A stretch of 64,000 nucleotides of DNA from Aureimonas fodinaquatilis. GTDB lineage: Bacteria; Pseudomonadota; Alphaproteobacteria; Rhizobiales; Rhizobiaceae. Below the pieces are notes generated by a model. That model made no database searches, was not told where the DNA came from, and saw nothing but the letters and a program-made list of their open reading frames with translations. The first letter of the stretch is position 1, and the number at the start of each line of letters is the position of its first letter. Positions 1 through 8,879 of this stretch are shown in pieces. The translations under genes were made by a program, and so were the position numbers. Location: NCBI RefSeq assembly GCF_008369445.1, contig NZ_VTWH01000005.1, positions 203,884-267,883 on the forward strand. The letters run 5' to 3'.

Positions 1-2
1 GC

Positions 3-422
3 ATTGGTGTTGTGTTCCAGGATTTCCGGTTGCTTGACCATATGAGCGTTTATGAAAATGTGGCGCTGCCGCTGCGGGTGCGTGGCAGGGAAGAGGCTAG
101 CTACCGGCAGGATGTGGTGGATCTTTTGCGCTGGGTGGGGTTGGGAGAGCGCATGCAGGCGCTGCCCATGGTTTTGTCAGGCGGTGAAAAGCAGCGCGCT
201 GCCATTGCCCGCGCATTGATAGACCAGCCCGATCTGCTGCTGGCCGACGAACCAACAGGAAATGTGGACCCGCCACTGGCGCGCAGGCTTTTGCGGCTGT
301 TTCTGGAACTGCACAAGCTTGGCACAGCAGTTGTCATCGCCACGCATGATCTGTCGCTGATGGATCAGGTGTCGGCGCGGCGCATGGTGCTGGCAGATGG
401 GCGGCTGACAATTCATGCGTGA
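3..422 (+). CDS. ftsE: Cell division ABC transporter ATP-binding protein FtsE (5' partial)
   Basis: This is the C-terminal part of an ABC ATPase whose start lies before the window; the reading frame is open from base 3. The Q-loop region (VVFQDFRLLD), the signature LSGGEKQR, Walker B LLLADEPTG and the switch histidine in ATHD are all visible. The Walker A region is missing only because the window cuts it. The frame ends with a TGA that overlaps the ATG of ftsX by 8 bases, the classic ftsEX arrangement. FtsE pairs with FtsX at the division site and is known to control cell-wall hydrolases. The FQDFRLL stretch and the ftsX partner separate it from LolD-type ATPases. Confidence is high. Confidence 0.93.
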   Translation: MGVVFQDFRLLDHMSVYENVALPLRVRGREEASYRQDVVDLLRWVGLGERMQALPMVLSGGEKQRAAIARALIDQPDLLLADEPTGNVDPPLARRLLRLFLELHKLGTAVVIATHDLSLMDQVSARRMVLADGRLTIHA

Positions 423-1383
423 GCGGCTGGCCCTTACATTCGAAAGGTTGGGGCTTGGATGGAAGTCCGCTGGTCGCGCAGCCATTGTGCCACCGGGCAA
501 TATAGCCAACCATGCCTTGATGGCAGTTATCGCCATCATGACCTTTCTGGCCAGCCTGACGCTGGGCAGTGTGCTGCTGGTGGCAGATACATCGGCATCC
601 TGGCAACGCGACATCGCGCGGGAGCTGACGGTGCAGATACGCCCGGAACCGGGAATGGACATGGATGCGGCAACAACCGCGGTGCAGGTGGTCCTGCTTG
701 CCACCCCCGGCGTTGTATCGGCCACGCCGCTGGATGATGCGGCCGCCAACATGCTTCTATCACCCTGGCTGGGTGATCTGGACCTGACGGCATTGCCAGT
801 GCCGAGGCTGATTGCGGTGGAAATTGACTTGGGCAGCGCGCTGGACTTCGCCGCTTTGGAGGAGGCTGTGGAACGGGCGGTGCCACAGGCCAGTCTGGAT
901 GACCATAGGGCATGGATTTCCCGCCTGGCGGTTATGGCCGGGGCCATGGTGACTGCCGGGGTTGCAATATTGGCTCTGGTACTGGCCGCAACGGTTTTAA
1001 CCGTGGTTTTTGCCACACGCGGTGCCATGACTGGCAACCGCCATATCATCGAGGTGCTGCATTTTGTCGGTGCCAGCGGGTCGTTTATCGCTGGTCAGTT
1101 TCAGCGGCATTTCCTGCGGCTTGGGCTCATTGGTGCCGCCATTGGCGGGGCAATTGCGCTTGTGCTTTTCCTTCTGGTCGGGTGGTCCCTGCGACCGGAT
1201 CAGGTTGGCGCAGAGGCGGATCAGTTCCGGGTTATGTTCGGCACATTTAATCTTGGGATCTGGGGCTACTCATTAATCGTTATGCTGGCGCTGGCGGTTG
1301 CGGTGTTGACGGCTTTAACCTCGCGCTTCACCGTATTGCGCCAGCTTGCAGCTATCGATCTTTTGGCTCCGGTGGATGGGTGA
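415..1383 (+). CDS. ftsX: Cell division protein FtsX, ABC permease
   Basis: A 322-residue membrane protein with the FtsX layout: a cytoplasmic N-terminus, a first membrane helix near residues 33-56, an extracytoplasmic domain to about residue 170, then three hydrophobic helices near 172-195, 222-245 and 280-300. It starts inside the end of ftsE, so the two are translationally coupled. FtsX transmits ATP hydrolysis by FtsE to periplasmic murein-hydrolase regulation during division. The following ydcF and plsC genes in the same direction repeat an order common in Hyphomicrobiales. Sequence conservation of FtsX is low, so the name rests on topology plus the ftsE partner. Confidence 0.9.
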   Translation: MRERLALTFERLGLGWKSAGRAAIVPPGNIANHALMAVIAIMTFLASLTLGSVLLVADTSASWQRDIARELTVQIRPEPGMDMDAATTAVQVVLLATPGVVSATPLDDAAANMLLSPWLGDLDLTALPVPRLIAVEIDLGSALDFAALEEAVERAVPQASLDDHRAWISRLAVMAGAMVTAGVAILALVLAATVLTVVFATRGAMTGNRHIIEVLHFVGASGSFIAGQFQRHFLRLGLIGAAIGGAIALVLFLLVGWSLRPDQVGAEADQFRVMFGTFNLGIWGYSLIVMLALAVAVLTALTSRFTVLRQLAAIDLLAPVDG

Positions 1384-1461
1384 ACAGGTTTGGCAAGGCT
1401 CAAGCACAGTTTCACCCGCATAGGATACAGGCGGCAGGAACGGCATTTGGCAGAAGGGCAG

Positions 1462-2145
1462 ATGAGCGCGAAGCGTAGGCAGGCGTCAAAGCAGGGCAGG
1501 CACACATCACGGCTTCGGCCGATGCTTTGGCTTATGCTGATTGTGCTGGCCGCGCTGACTTATTTCGCAGGTGGTTTCCTGCGCTTTGCCAGTGATGTCG
1601 CCAATCTTTCCGCGCCGCAATCCATTGCCAATGTGGATGGCATTGTTGTGTTGACAGGCGGTGAGGCACGCCTGCAACAAGCGGTCAATCTGTTGCGTCA
1701 GGGCACGGATGTCAGCCCCGGCAAACGGTTGTTGATCAGCGGGGTCAATCGCGGCACCAGCCTGGCGACGCTGGCCAAAATCACCGGTGGCGACCGTGCC
1801 TTGTTCGAATGCTGCGTTGATCTGGACTATGCTGCGCTGGATACAATCGGAAATGCGAAAATGACGGTCGAGTGGGCGCGCGAACACCACATGGCGCGTA
1901 TTGCGCTTGTGACAAGTGATTACCACATTCCCCGTGCGCTGGTGGAGCTTTCGGCAGTGCCGGATGCGCCCGAAATCGTGCCATATCCGGTTTCGCCGCA
2001 AAAATTATGGCGTGCAGACGGGCTGCCGACTCGGCTTGGCTTAAGGTTGCTGGTGCAGGAATATGCCAAGGTGCTTGCGGCCAAAGCACGCTTTGCAACC
2101 GGCTTCGATATTATCGAGCGGCTGGGGCAGCGGGCAGGCTCGTAA
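1462..2145 (+). CDS. YdcF family (DUF218) membrane-anchored protein
   Basis: A protein of about 227 residues with one N-terminal membrane helix (about residues 17-38) followed by a DUF218/YdcF domain. Visible are the strand with DGIVVLTGG, the conserved TSDYHIPRA segment and the ISGVNRG loop. The family is thought to act on envelope carbohydrates or to help polysaccharide or peptidoglycan precursor processing, but the reaction is not established. The ATG at 1462 is preceded by AGAAGGGC. A TTG at 1390 would add 24 basic residues and is an alternative start. It sits between ftsX and plsC, which fits an envelope role. Confidence 0.82.
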   Translation: MSAKRRQASKQGRHTSRLRPMLWLMLIVLAALTYFAGGFLRFASDVANLSAPQSIANVDGIVVLTGGEARLQQAVNLLRQGTDVSPGKRLLISGVNRGTSLATLAKITGGDRALFECCVDLDYAALDTIGNAKMTVEWAREHHMARIALVTSDYHIPRALVELSAVPDAPEIVPYPVSPQKLWRADGLPTRLGLRLLVQEYAKVLAAKARFATGFDIIERLGQRAGS

Positions 2146-2228
2146 ATCTCTGGCGCAATTGCTCTTGCGAAAAAATGCGCTACAAACCAATGCCTTTCCC
2201 GGAGTGCTCCTACTGACATAAGGTGCCA

Positions 2229-3029
2229 ATGACCGCCCTTCGCTCTTTTGCCTTTCAGGTGCTGTTCTACGCAAATCTGGTGGCGCACCTCATTGTGTTT
2301 TCGCCGGTTTTCTTTTTTCTGCCGGAAGCCTCCTGCTGGAAAATCGTCAAGAACTGGGCGCGTTCCTCTCTCTGGCTGCTGCGCTGTGTGGCGGGCACGC
2401 GGTCGGTGATCCGGGGCCAGGAAAACCTGCCTTCCGGCGCATTCATTGTGGCTGCCAAACATCAGTCGTTCTGGGAAACATTTGCTCTGGTTCCGCAATT
2501 GCCCCGGCCGACTTTCATCCTGAAAAAGGAATTGATGCGCATTCCATTGTTCGGAGCCTACTGCCGCCGAATGGGGATGATACCCATCGACAGACAGCGT
2601 CGCGGGGCAGTCATGTCAGCCATGCTGGATCGTGCATCCGAAGCTATGGCTCAGGGACGTCAGATTATCATTTTTCCGGAAGGCACTCGCACCACACCGG
2701 GAGCCGAGCCGAACTACCGCCCCGGCATCCACTTTCTTTACGCCGGGCTTAATGTGCCCGTTGTGCCCGTTGCATTGAACGCTGGTCTGTTCTGGCCAAG
2801 GCAGGCCTTTCTGCGCAGGCCGGGCACAATCACGGCAGAGTTTCTGCCAGCCATAGCGCCCGGCATGGAGCGGGAACAATTTCTGGCGCTGCTGCGTGAT
2901 GTGGTGGAAGAGAAAAGCTGGCAACTCATCCGCGAGGCCTATGCTACCCAACCAGACTTGCCGGCCAATGAGTTTGTGGCACGACATCTGCAAAATGAGA
3001 TGACGCGAGATGCAAAGGAGTGCTGTTGA
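2229..3029 (+). CDS. plsC: 1-acyl-sn-glycerol-3-phosphate acyltransferase (PlsC family)
   Basis: About 266 residues with an N-terminal hydrophobic segment and the acyltransferase motifs in order: AAKHQSFWET (the HX4D-type block with Glu in the last position), RxGxIPIDRQ-like GMIPIDRQ, and IIFPEGTRTTPG. It would add the second acyl chain to lysophosphatidate at the inner membrane during phospholipid synthesis. The ATG at 2229 has TAAGG six bases upstream; a GTG at 2223 is in frame. It follows ydcF by about 80 bases. Other lysophospholipid or ornithine-lipid acyltransferases share these motifs, so substrate specificity is inferred. Confidence 0.87.
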   Translation: MTALRSFAFQVLFYANLVAHLIVFSPVFFFLPEASCWKIVKNWARSSLWLLRCVAGTRSVIRGQENLPSGAFIVAAKHQSFWETFALVPQLPRPTFILKKELMRIPLFGAYCRRMGMIPIDRQRRGAVMSAMLDRASEAMAQGRQIIIFPEGTRTTPGAEPNYRPGIHFLYAGLNVPVVPVALNAGLFWPRQAFLRRPGTITAEFLPAIAPGMEREQFLALLRDVVEEKSWQLIREAYATQPDLPANEFVARHLQNEMTRDAKECC

Positions 3030-3109
3030 AAAACAGACTCCAAACAGTTATAATTTAACAGATTGATGATATATGAATTCAACGCACTCTCTTTTCAGAG
3101 CATTTTTGC

Positions 3110-3898
3110 ATGAACAGTCCGATCTCGTCTCCGCTTTCGGTTCAGGGTGAGCTTCCGCTTTTCTACACGGATGCAAGAGTTTTGCGTTTCGCAGATCATG
3201 CCGGTCTGGGCATTCGGCGCAGCAACAATTTGCGGTTTGCAGCAGCCGCAACCACTGTTCCTGTCATGCTCAGCGAATTTGCGGCCGCAATCCGGTTTTA
3301 CCCGCTGGTTTTCATCGGCAGGGAACAGCCCGTGCCAATGCTGGCACTGGGGTTTGATGGCGGGCGCAACCTGTTTGTGGATGGGGTGGGGTCCTGGCGC
3401 AAGGACCATTATGTTCCAGCCTATGTTCGCCGCTACCCGTTTCTTGCCAGCAAAGACGTCTCTGGCAATCATCAATTGCAGGCAGATTTCAGCAGCGGGC
3501 GAATTGTTTCGCTAACGGGCAGCACCGGTGTGGAGCCGCTGTTTGAGGCGGATGGCGCGGCAGCCCCTTATGCGCGCACCATCATGCTGCTGTGTCAGGC
3601 TATCGAAAAAGGCGGTCAACAGGCGGCCGAGTTTTCCAGTGCACTGCTGGAAGCCGGTCTGCTTTCCGAGCGGAAAGTCGAGTTCGAGTCGGATATCGGG
3701 GAGGCTGTACGCTTTGCCGGCTTTTACTCGGTGGATGAGCGAGCCTTTCGCGCCTTGCCTGCCGCAAAACTTGCCGATTTTTCCGCCCGTGGCTGGTTGG
3801 AGCTTATCGTGATGCACATTGTGTCTCAGCAGAACTGGCGGCCGATGATGCAGGCTGTGACGCGCAGCAGGGTGCAGCCCGTAGCAGCAAAAATGTGA
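3110..3898 (+). CDS. SapC family protein
   Basis: A 262-residue soluble protein without a signal peptide, matching the SapC-type family in its N-terminal third: a short strand FYTDARVLRF, then conserved blocks around YPLVFIG, PMLALGF and YVPAYVRRYPF. The name comes from a Campylobacter S-layer secretion locus. In alphaproteobacteria these genes are widespread, often near TonB receptors or tryptophan halogenases, and their function is not known. No such partner is visible here; it stands alone between plsC and a palindromic repeat. The family call is good, function is unknown. Confidence 0.75.
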   Translation: MNSPISSPLSVQGELPLFYTDARVLRFADHAGLGIRRSNNLRFAAAATTVPVMLSEFAAAIRFYPLVFIGREQPVPMLALGFDGGRNLFVDGVGSWRKDHYVPAYVRRYPFLASKDVSGNHQLQADFSSGRIVSLTGSTGVEPLFEADGAAAPYARTIMLLCQAIEKGGQQAAEFSSALLEAGLLSERKVEFESDIGEAVRFAGFYSVDERAFRALPAAKLADFSARGWLELIVMHIVSQQNWRPMMQAVTRSRVQPVAAKM

Positions 3899-3937
3899 TG
3901 CCCTTTGGGCCATTCTGGCGCCCACCCAGAGTTGAAC

Positions 3938-4003
3938 TCCAGTTCTTTGTTTTGTCGCAATTTTCTTGCCGTTGAAACGATTCCGTTTCAATCAGAAATG
4001 CTC
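3938..4003. repeat. Dispersed intergenic palindromic repeat, copy 1
   Basis: This copy is in the orientation that ends in AGAAATGCTCT. It contains the arm pair GTTGAAACG / CGTTTCAA and the TTTGTTTTGTCGCAATT block shared with ten other intergenic sites in this window. It lies between the SapC gene and the TauE-type gene. Confidence 0.7.
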
Positions 4004-4039
4004 TATGGAGTGGTTTCCATTCCGTAAGGGTTCCTTGCT

Positions 4040-4897
4040 ATGTTGTTGGATATTCCCGCTGCCGAGGCGGCTTGGCTCATTGCTGCCTTGCTTGCCGGCG
4101 GGGCGCTGACTGGCGTTCTGGCTGGTGTGTTTGGTGTCGGCGGTGGCGCGGTTGCCGTGCCCATTCTTTACGAGCTGTTCCGCATTCTTGGCGTTCCCGA
4201 TGAAGCGCGCATGCCGCTCTGTATCGGAACGTCGCTGGCAATTATCATTCCCACCTCGCTGCGGTCATTTTCTACCCACTACAAGCGGGGTGCGGTGGAC
4301 ATGTCGATCCTGAAAGTCTGGGCCGTGCCGGTTGTGCTCGGCGTCATCGCGGGCAGCTTCATCGCGCGATACGCGCCGGCAGATCTGTTCAAACTGGTGT
4401 TCATCGGCGTGGCGGGCATTTCCGCTATCAAGCTTCTTTTCGGGCGCGATAGCTGGCGACTGGGACTGGATATGCCAAGGCGCGGGCTGATGCGCCTTTA
4501 TGGCGGTTTGATAGGCGTTCTATCCTCATTGATGGGCATTGGCGGCGGGCAGTTGTCTTCTTTGTTCATGACCTTCTACAATCGGCCTATTCACCAGGCG
4601 GTTGCCACATCTTCGGGGCTGGGCGTCATTATCTCCATTCCCGGCGCGCTCGGCTATATTTATGCAGGCTGGCCGGTGGCAGCGCAGTTTCCCAATGTTG
4701 CTGCACTCCAGCACCCGCTGGCGCTCGGCTATGTCTCGCTCATCGGTTTTGTGCTCTTTTCCATCACCAGCGTCATCACGGCGCCAATGGGTGCCAATCT
4801 GGCGCATCGCCTGAACAAAAAGCGGTTGGAAACGGCATTTGGTGTTTTCCTGCTGTTGATCTGTCTTCGTTTCGCTGTTTCCCTCGTCCTCAGTTAA
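4040..4897 (+). CDS. Sulfite exporter TauE/SafE family membrane protein
   Basis: A 285-residue integral membrane protein with about eight hydrophobic helices. It shows the two TauE/SafE signature repeats, GVFGVGGGAVAVPIL near residue 30 and SLMGIGGGQLSSLF near residue 165. Family members export sulfite, sulfoacetate or other small organic anions, and many are uncharacterised. Nothing nearby (no taurine or sulfur-oxidation enzyme) fixes the substrate; the next gene, pncB, is only 18 bases away and could be co-transcribed. Confidence in the family is high, in the substrate low. Confidence 0.88.
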   Translation: MLLDIPAAEAAWLIAALLAGGALTGVLAGVFGVGGGAVAVPILYELFRILGVPDEARMPLCIGTSLAIIIPTSLRSFSTHYKRGAVDMSILKVWAVPVVLGVIAGSFIARYAPADLFKLVFIGVAGISAIKLLFGRDSWRLGLDMPRRGLMRLYGGLIGVLSSLMGIGGGQLSSLFMTFYNRPIHQAVATSSGLGVIISIPGALGYIYAGWPVAAQFPNVAALQHPLALGYVSLIGFVLFSITSVITAPMGANLAHRLNKKRLETAFGVFLLLICLRFAVSLVLS

Positions 4898-4915
4898 AAT
4901 CGCTGGAGCGCCATT

Positions 4916-6220
4916 ATGGTCGCCATCGACATTGCCACACGCGTCTGGAACCACACGTTCAAGCTGGACCCGATTATCCGCAGCCTTCTGGACACAGATT
5001 TTTACAAACTTCTGATGCTGCAACTGATCTGGGGGCGGTATCGCGATGTCGATGTGACGTTTGAGCTGATCAACCGCAGCCACACAGTGCGCATTTCCGA
5101 TGAAATTGACGAGGCTGAGCTGCGGGCTCAGCTTGATCATGCCCGCACGGTGCGGTTTTCCAAGCAGGAAATGATCTGGCTGGCGGGCAACACGTTCTAT
5201 GGCAAAAAACAGATTTTCCGGCCGGAATTTCTGCAGTGGCTGGCAACGTTTGAACTGCCGCCATACGATCTGAAGCGCGCAGATGGCCAGTACGAGTTGT
5301 TGTTCCACGGACCGTGGATGTACACGATGATGTGGGAAATTCCTGCACTGGCCATTATCAATGAACTGCGGTCCCGCTCGGCCATGCGGGGTCTGAAGCG
5401 GTTTGAACTCGATGTTCTTTACGCGCGTGCCAAAACCAAGATGTGGGAGAAAGTCGAGCGCCTTTCCAGCCTGTCGGACATTCGCATATCCGATTTCGGC
5501 ACGCGGCGGCGGCATTCGTTTCTGTGGCAGCGTTGGTGCGTGGAAGCGCTGAAGGAAAAGCTTGGCAGCCGGTTTTCTGGCTCGAGCAACGTGTTGCTGG
5601 CCATGCAGACCGATCTGGAAGCTATTGGCACGAATGCCCATGAACTGCCTATGGTGGCCGCAGCGCTGGCTGAAACTGATGAAGCGCTGAGCACTGCCCC
5701 TTACCGCATGATGCAGGATTGGCAGGAGTGGTATGACGGCAATCTGCTGGTGGTTCTGGCAGATACGTTCGGCACGCGCTCTTTCCTGGAAGGTGCTCCT
5801 GACTGGGTTGCGCAATGGACCGGATTTCGGCCGGATTCCGCTCCGCCCATTCAAGGGGGAGAGGAGATTATTGACTGGTGGCAGGAACGGGGCGTTGACC
5901 CGCGGGAGCGTCTTCTGGTGTTTTCCGATGGCATGGATATTGATTCGATTGAGGAAACCTATCACCACTTCAAAGGGCGGGTGCGGATGAGCTTTGGTTG
6001 GGGCACCAACCTGACCAATGATTTTCGCGGTGTGGCACCAGAGCCGATGCCCGGGCTGAAGCCGATCTCTCTGGTGTGCAAGGTGAAGGAGGCTAACGGC
6101 CGTCCGGCGGTGAAACTTTCCGACAATCCGGCAAAGGCTACGGGGCGACCGGAAGAAATTGCCCGCTACCAGCGCGTGTTCGGCACCGAAGGCGCCATTC
6201 TGCGAACTGTTGAAGTTTGA
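4916..6220 (+). CDS. pncB: Nicotinate phosphoribosyltransferase
   Basis: 434 residues, the usual size for bacterial PncB. It catalyses nicotinate + PRPP + ATP to nicotinate mononucleotide in NAD salvage. Diagnostic segments are [13 protein letters not shown] near residue 25, DFGTRRRHS near 200, [10 protein letters not shown] around residue 240 (the position of the conserved histidine block) and [11 protein letters not shown] near 365. The ATG has GGAG eight bases upstream. A 628-codon open frame on the opposite strand spans this gene and its neighbour, but it has no family features and is a codon-bias shadow. Confidence 0.95.
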   Translation: MVAIDIATRVWNHTFKLDPIIRSLLDTDFYKLLMLQLIWGRYRDVDVTFELINRSHTVRISDEIDEAELRAQLDHARTVRFSKQEMIWLAGNTFYGKKQIFRPEFLQWLATFELPPYDLKRADGQYELLFHGPWMYTMMWEIPALAIINELRSRSAMRGLKRFELDVLYARAKTKMWEKVERLSSLSDIRISDFGTRRRHSFLWQRWCVEALKEKLGSRFSGSSNVLLAMQTDLEAIGTNAHELPMVAAALAETDEALSTAPYRMMQDWQEWYDGNLLVVLADTFGTRSFLEGAPDWVAQWTGFRPDSAPPIQGGEEIIDWWQERGVDPRERLLVFSDGMDIDSIEETYHHFKGRVRMSFGWGTNLTNDFRGVAPEPMPGLKPISLVCKVKEANGRPAVKLSDNPAKATGRPEEIARYQRVFGTEGAILRTVEV

Positions 6221-6353
6221 GAATATTCTTTCTCGCAATTGCCGAAATTTTGGGCCAAGACACTGCCAGACATTATATAACACTGGATATGCTGGAGGTA
6301 GCTGGCAGGCGGTTCCATCCGCTGCTGGCTGCATCAAATGCGAGGCCGCTTTT

Positions 6354-7175
6354 ATGAATGCTATCGTCAAGCCGGATGTTTCTGAAACAACGCAGTTCCC
6401 GATTCCGGCCAATGTGTTTGCCGAAACGGTGACAGAGGTGCGTCATTACACTGACAGCCTGTTCAAATTCCGGATGACACGGCCAGCCAGTTTTCGGTTC
6501 CGCACGGGCGAGTTTGCCATGATTGGTTTGCCCAATGCAGAAAAGCCGGTATTCCGGGCTTATTCGATTGCCAGCCCGTCATGGGATGAGGAACTGGAAT
6601 TTTTTTCAATCAAGGTGCCCGACGGCCCGCTGACCGAGCATCTGCAAAAAATACGGCCTGGCGACACGGTGTTGATGCGCAAAAAGCCGACTGGGACTCT
6701 GGTGCTGGATGCCTTGATTCCGGGGCGGCGGCTCTATCTGTTTTCCACCGGAACGGGCATCGCGCCCTTTGCCGGCACCATCCGGGACCCTGAAACATAC
6801 GAAAAGTTTGAGCAGGTTGTGCTGGTGCAGACAACGCGCGAGATTGCCGAACTTGCTTATGGCCGGGAGCTGGTTGAAACAATTCGCAACGACGAAATTC
6901 TCTCGGAACTGGTGGGCGACAAACTGCTTTACCACGGCGGCGCAACGCGTGAGGGTGAGCCGCGCGGCCAGCGAATTACAGAACTGTTGCAAAGCGGAAA
7001 ACTGTTCACCGATCTTGGCCTGCCGCCTTTGGACCCTGCCATAGACAGGGCGATGATTTGTGGTTCGATGGCCATGCTGAAGGACACGGCTGCCCTGCTG
7101 GAGGCTGCCGGTCTGGAAGAAGGGGCCAACAACAAGCCTGCAACCTATGTGGTTGAACGGGCATTTGTGGACTGA
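6354..7175 (+). CDS. fpr: Ferredoxin--NADP(+) reductase
   Basis: 273 residues. It has an FAD-binding domain with RAYSIASP (the RxYS motif) near residue 65 and an NADP(H)-binding half with FSTGTGIAPFAG near residue 130. It ends in YVVERAFVD, the typical C-terminus of bacterial FPRs. It moves electrons between NADPH and ferredoxin or flavodoxin and in proteobacteria serves Fe-S and oxidative-stress metabolism. The frame is open further upstream, but the ATG at 6354 (MNAIVKPD) gives the standard length and lies after an apparent leader. Confidence 0.93.
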   Translation: MNAIVKPDVSETTQFPIPANVFAETVTEVRHYTDSLFKFRMTRPASFRFRTGEFAMIGLPNAEKPVFRAYSIASPSWDEELEFFSIKVPDGPLTEHLQKIRPGDTVLMRKKPTGTLVLDALIPGRRLYLFSTGTGIAPFAGTIRDPETYEKFEQVVLVQTTREIAELAYGRELVETIRNDEILSELVGDKLLYHGGATREGEPRGQRITELLQSGKLFTDLGLPPLDPAIDRAMICGSMAMLKDTAALLEAAGLEEGANNKPATYVVERAFVD

Positions 7176-7197
7176 CCACAAGCCGGAGAGAGTTTCA

Positions 7198-7440
7198 GTG
7201 CGCGCAATTTTTGTTCAGTTCAAATGCCAGCCTGGCAAAGCTTATCAGGTTGCGGAAAATCTGGTGGAAACGGTGGAGGAATTGTCGGAAGTTTTTTCCA
7301 CATCCGGCCAGTTTGACCTGATTGCCAAATTCTATCTGGAGCCGGAGCGTGACACTGGTCATTTTGTTACCGAGCGTCTTCAGACACTGGACGGCGTGGC
7401 GGATACGTTTACGACGGTCGCATTCAAAGCTTTTCGCTAA
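7198..7440 (+). CDS. Stand-alone Lrp/AsnC ligand-binding (RAM) domain protein
   Basis: An 80-residue protein starting at a GTG with CCGGAGAG upstream. It matches the effector-binding (alpha-beta RAM) domain of Lrp/AsnC regulators: strand VRAIFVQFKC, helix of AYQVAENLVE, then SGQFDLIAKFYLE and a terminal TTVAFKAF. There is no helix-turn-helix, so it cannot bind DNA by itself. Such domains form dimers or octamers, bind amino acids, or modulate full-length Lrp proteins. It begins 22 bases after fpr and is probably co-transcribed with it. The function here is unknown. Confidence 0.82.
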   Translation: MRAIFVQFKCQPGKAYQVAENLVETVEELSEVFSTSGQFDLIAKFYLEPERDTGHFVTERLQTLDGVADTFTTVAFKAFR

Positions 7441-7550
7441 AGCATTTCTCGTTGAAGCGGAATCGCTTCAACGTAAGACAATGCAGCAGGCAAAAGAGCC
7501 CAGTGAGGGCTGATAGCATCGCCTGAAATGGTCCATTCATTTTCAGGTGC
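7440..7550. repeat. Dispersed intergenic palindromic repeat, copy 2
   Basis: This copy runs in the AGCATTTCTCGTTG orientation with arms GTTGAAGCG / CGCTTCAAC, then an ACAATGC block, and a second palindrome (CTGAAA ... TTTCAG) near 7523-7548. It lies directly after the Lrp-domain gene and could act as its 3' end structure. Confidence 0.7.
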
Positions 7551-7620
7551 AATCGCCCCCTTCCTAAATCGGCGATGAGGCTTTAACCTGTGGTTGGGCA
7601 TCGATAGAGGGAGGGCTGCC

Positions 7621-7992
7621 GTGCGTTATCGGCTCCAATCTATCCTTTTGGCATTGGTTCTTTTGCCCGGCATTGCCCTGGCACAGGAAGCGTCAAGCCA
7701 AAGGTCCACCATTTCCAGTCATGATTACCCGACAGAAGCGGTTGCAGATTATGTGTTTGCCTGCATGCAGACCAATGGGCAAACGCAAACGGCGTTGCGC
7801 CAATGCTCCTGCTCATTTGACATCGTGGCATCGTTGATACCCTATGATGATTACGTCGAAGCCAGCACCTATCTGTCCATTGGTCAGCTAACTGGCGAAA
7901 AGGGCGTAATCTTCCGCACGTCGGAAGCTTCAAGAGCAGCAGTCAGCAATCTGCGTCGTGCGCAGGCCGAAGCCGAGGTCCGGTGCTTCTGA
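7621..7992 (+). CDS. Small cysteine-containing exported protein next to methanol-oxidation genes
   Basis: A 123-residue protein starting at GTG with GAGGGAGGG upstream. A signal peptide (VRYRLQSILLALVLLPG to ALAQ) precedes a mature part of about 100 residues with four cysteines: one in VFACMQ, two in RQCSCSF, one in the terminal RCF. It has no heme CXXCH and no membrane helix. I do not recognise a named family. Its position beside the SoxYZ-like carrier, metallohydrolase and xox genes, and a likely oxidised periplasmic cysteine set, suggest a periplasmic accessory of quinoprotein methanol oxidation; that is inference. A TTG at 7594 is a weaker alternative start. Confidence 0.65.
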   Translation: MRYRLQSILLALVLLPGIALAQEASSQRSTISSHDYPTEAVADYVFACMQTNGQTQTALRQCSCSFDIVASLIPYDDYVEASTYLSIGQLTGEKGVIFRTSEASRAAVSNLRRAQAEAEVRCF

Positions 7993-8023
7993 AGCGTTTC
8001 CTGCGATATGCCTTGATGCCGTA

Positions 8024-8821
8024 TCAGGTTTGATCGGGTGCAAAAACCTGCGAGAAGCTGCGCCCGTCAGTATCGCGAGCATAGACCTTGAACTCGCCGG
8101 CAGGCCCGTCATAAGTGAAGCGGAAATTGGGGTCTTCGGAAATTGATATGCCGCCTTCCATGGACAGGAACGGGTGGTTTTCGAACTCAATGTTCAGCTC
8201 GGATACAAAGTGCGCGGGTATATAGAGATGTGAAATCTGGTCGCGCTGCAGGCCCGAATTGTTTGGATGTCGGATCATCAATTGTGCAACGTGGCGATCC
8301 GTCATGCCAGTTTCCAGAAATCGCCGCAGCCTCATCTGCCCAAGCTGCGCCGTAGATTCAGCCGGGTTGCGGGCGGCCGGAGCAGCGCAACCGCCGGATG
8401 CTTTCACATAGTGACTGGCCATGTAGAGCTGGCCGTTTTCATCTTCGCCCACAACGCGGATATTGCTGTAAGCATTGACGCGCAATCGCGTTTCAATGGT
8501 GGTTATCCGTGCGTTGTTATCCAGCGTAAATGTGGCCGCAACCGGGGCCGGATTTTCATCAACAATCAGTGTCAGAGTGCGAAAACGGGTGTCTGCATCC
8601 AGAGAAATCCTGACAGGTACCATGGCTGGGTCTGGAGCACGGTCGGGCGCTTCCAAGGTCAGGATGTTCGTTTCTTCCCGCACGGACTTTTCGCCGAAAA
8701 GATCACTTTTCAACTGCATCCATGACTCAGTGGAAGGAGCCTGCGCCAGTGCAGGGCCGGCAAATGCCATGGCGCACGCGCAGAAAATCAGGGTCAGCTT
8801 GAGCGGAACACGCATTGTCAT
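8024..8821 (-). CDS. Quinoprotein dehydrogenase-associated SoxYZ-like carrier
   Basis: About 265 residues with a signal peptide ending ...GPALAQ. The first half resembles SoxY (LTLIVDENPAPVAATF, then ASGGCAAP with a cysteine near the expected carrier position). The second half resembles SoxZ (VAQLMIRHPNNSGL, HFVSELNIEFE, TYDGPAGEFKVYA). Such fused SoxYZ proteins co-occur with PQQ-dependent dehydrogenases and are thought to take part in a periplasmic relay or sulfur-carrier step of unknown chemistry. It is 58 bases downstream of the metallohydrolase gene on the same strand, the usual pairing. Two ATGs, at 8821 and 8815, are possible starts. Confidence 0.85.
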   Translation of the reverse strand: MTMRVPLKLTLIFCACAMAFAGPALAQAPSTESWMQLKSDLFGEKSVREETNILTLEAPDRAPDPAMVPVRISLDADTRFRTLTLIVDENPAPVAATFTLDNNARITTIETRLRVNAYSNIRVVGEDENGQLYMASHYVKASGGCAAPAARNPAESTAQLGQMRLRRFLETGMTDRHVAQLMIRHPNNSGLQRDQISHLYIPAHFVSELNIEFENHPFLSMEGGISISEDPNFRFTYDGPAGEFKVYARDTDGRSFSQVFAPDQT

Positions 8822-8879
8822 TGTCCCAATCCGGGGTGCCCGCTGCGCAGTCTGCGCCAATTTTCAATGATAGGGAAGA

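Noticed and set aside
4526..6412. A 628-codon open frame on the minus strand across the TauE-type and pncB genes
   Set aside because: Its translation has no family-like segments, is rich in His, Gln and Arg in the manner of antisense frames in GC-rich genes, and lies over two well-conserved plus-strand genes.
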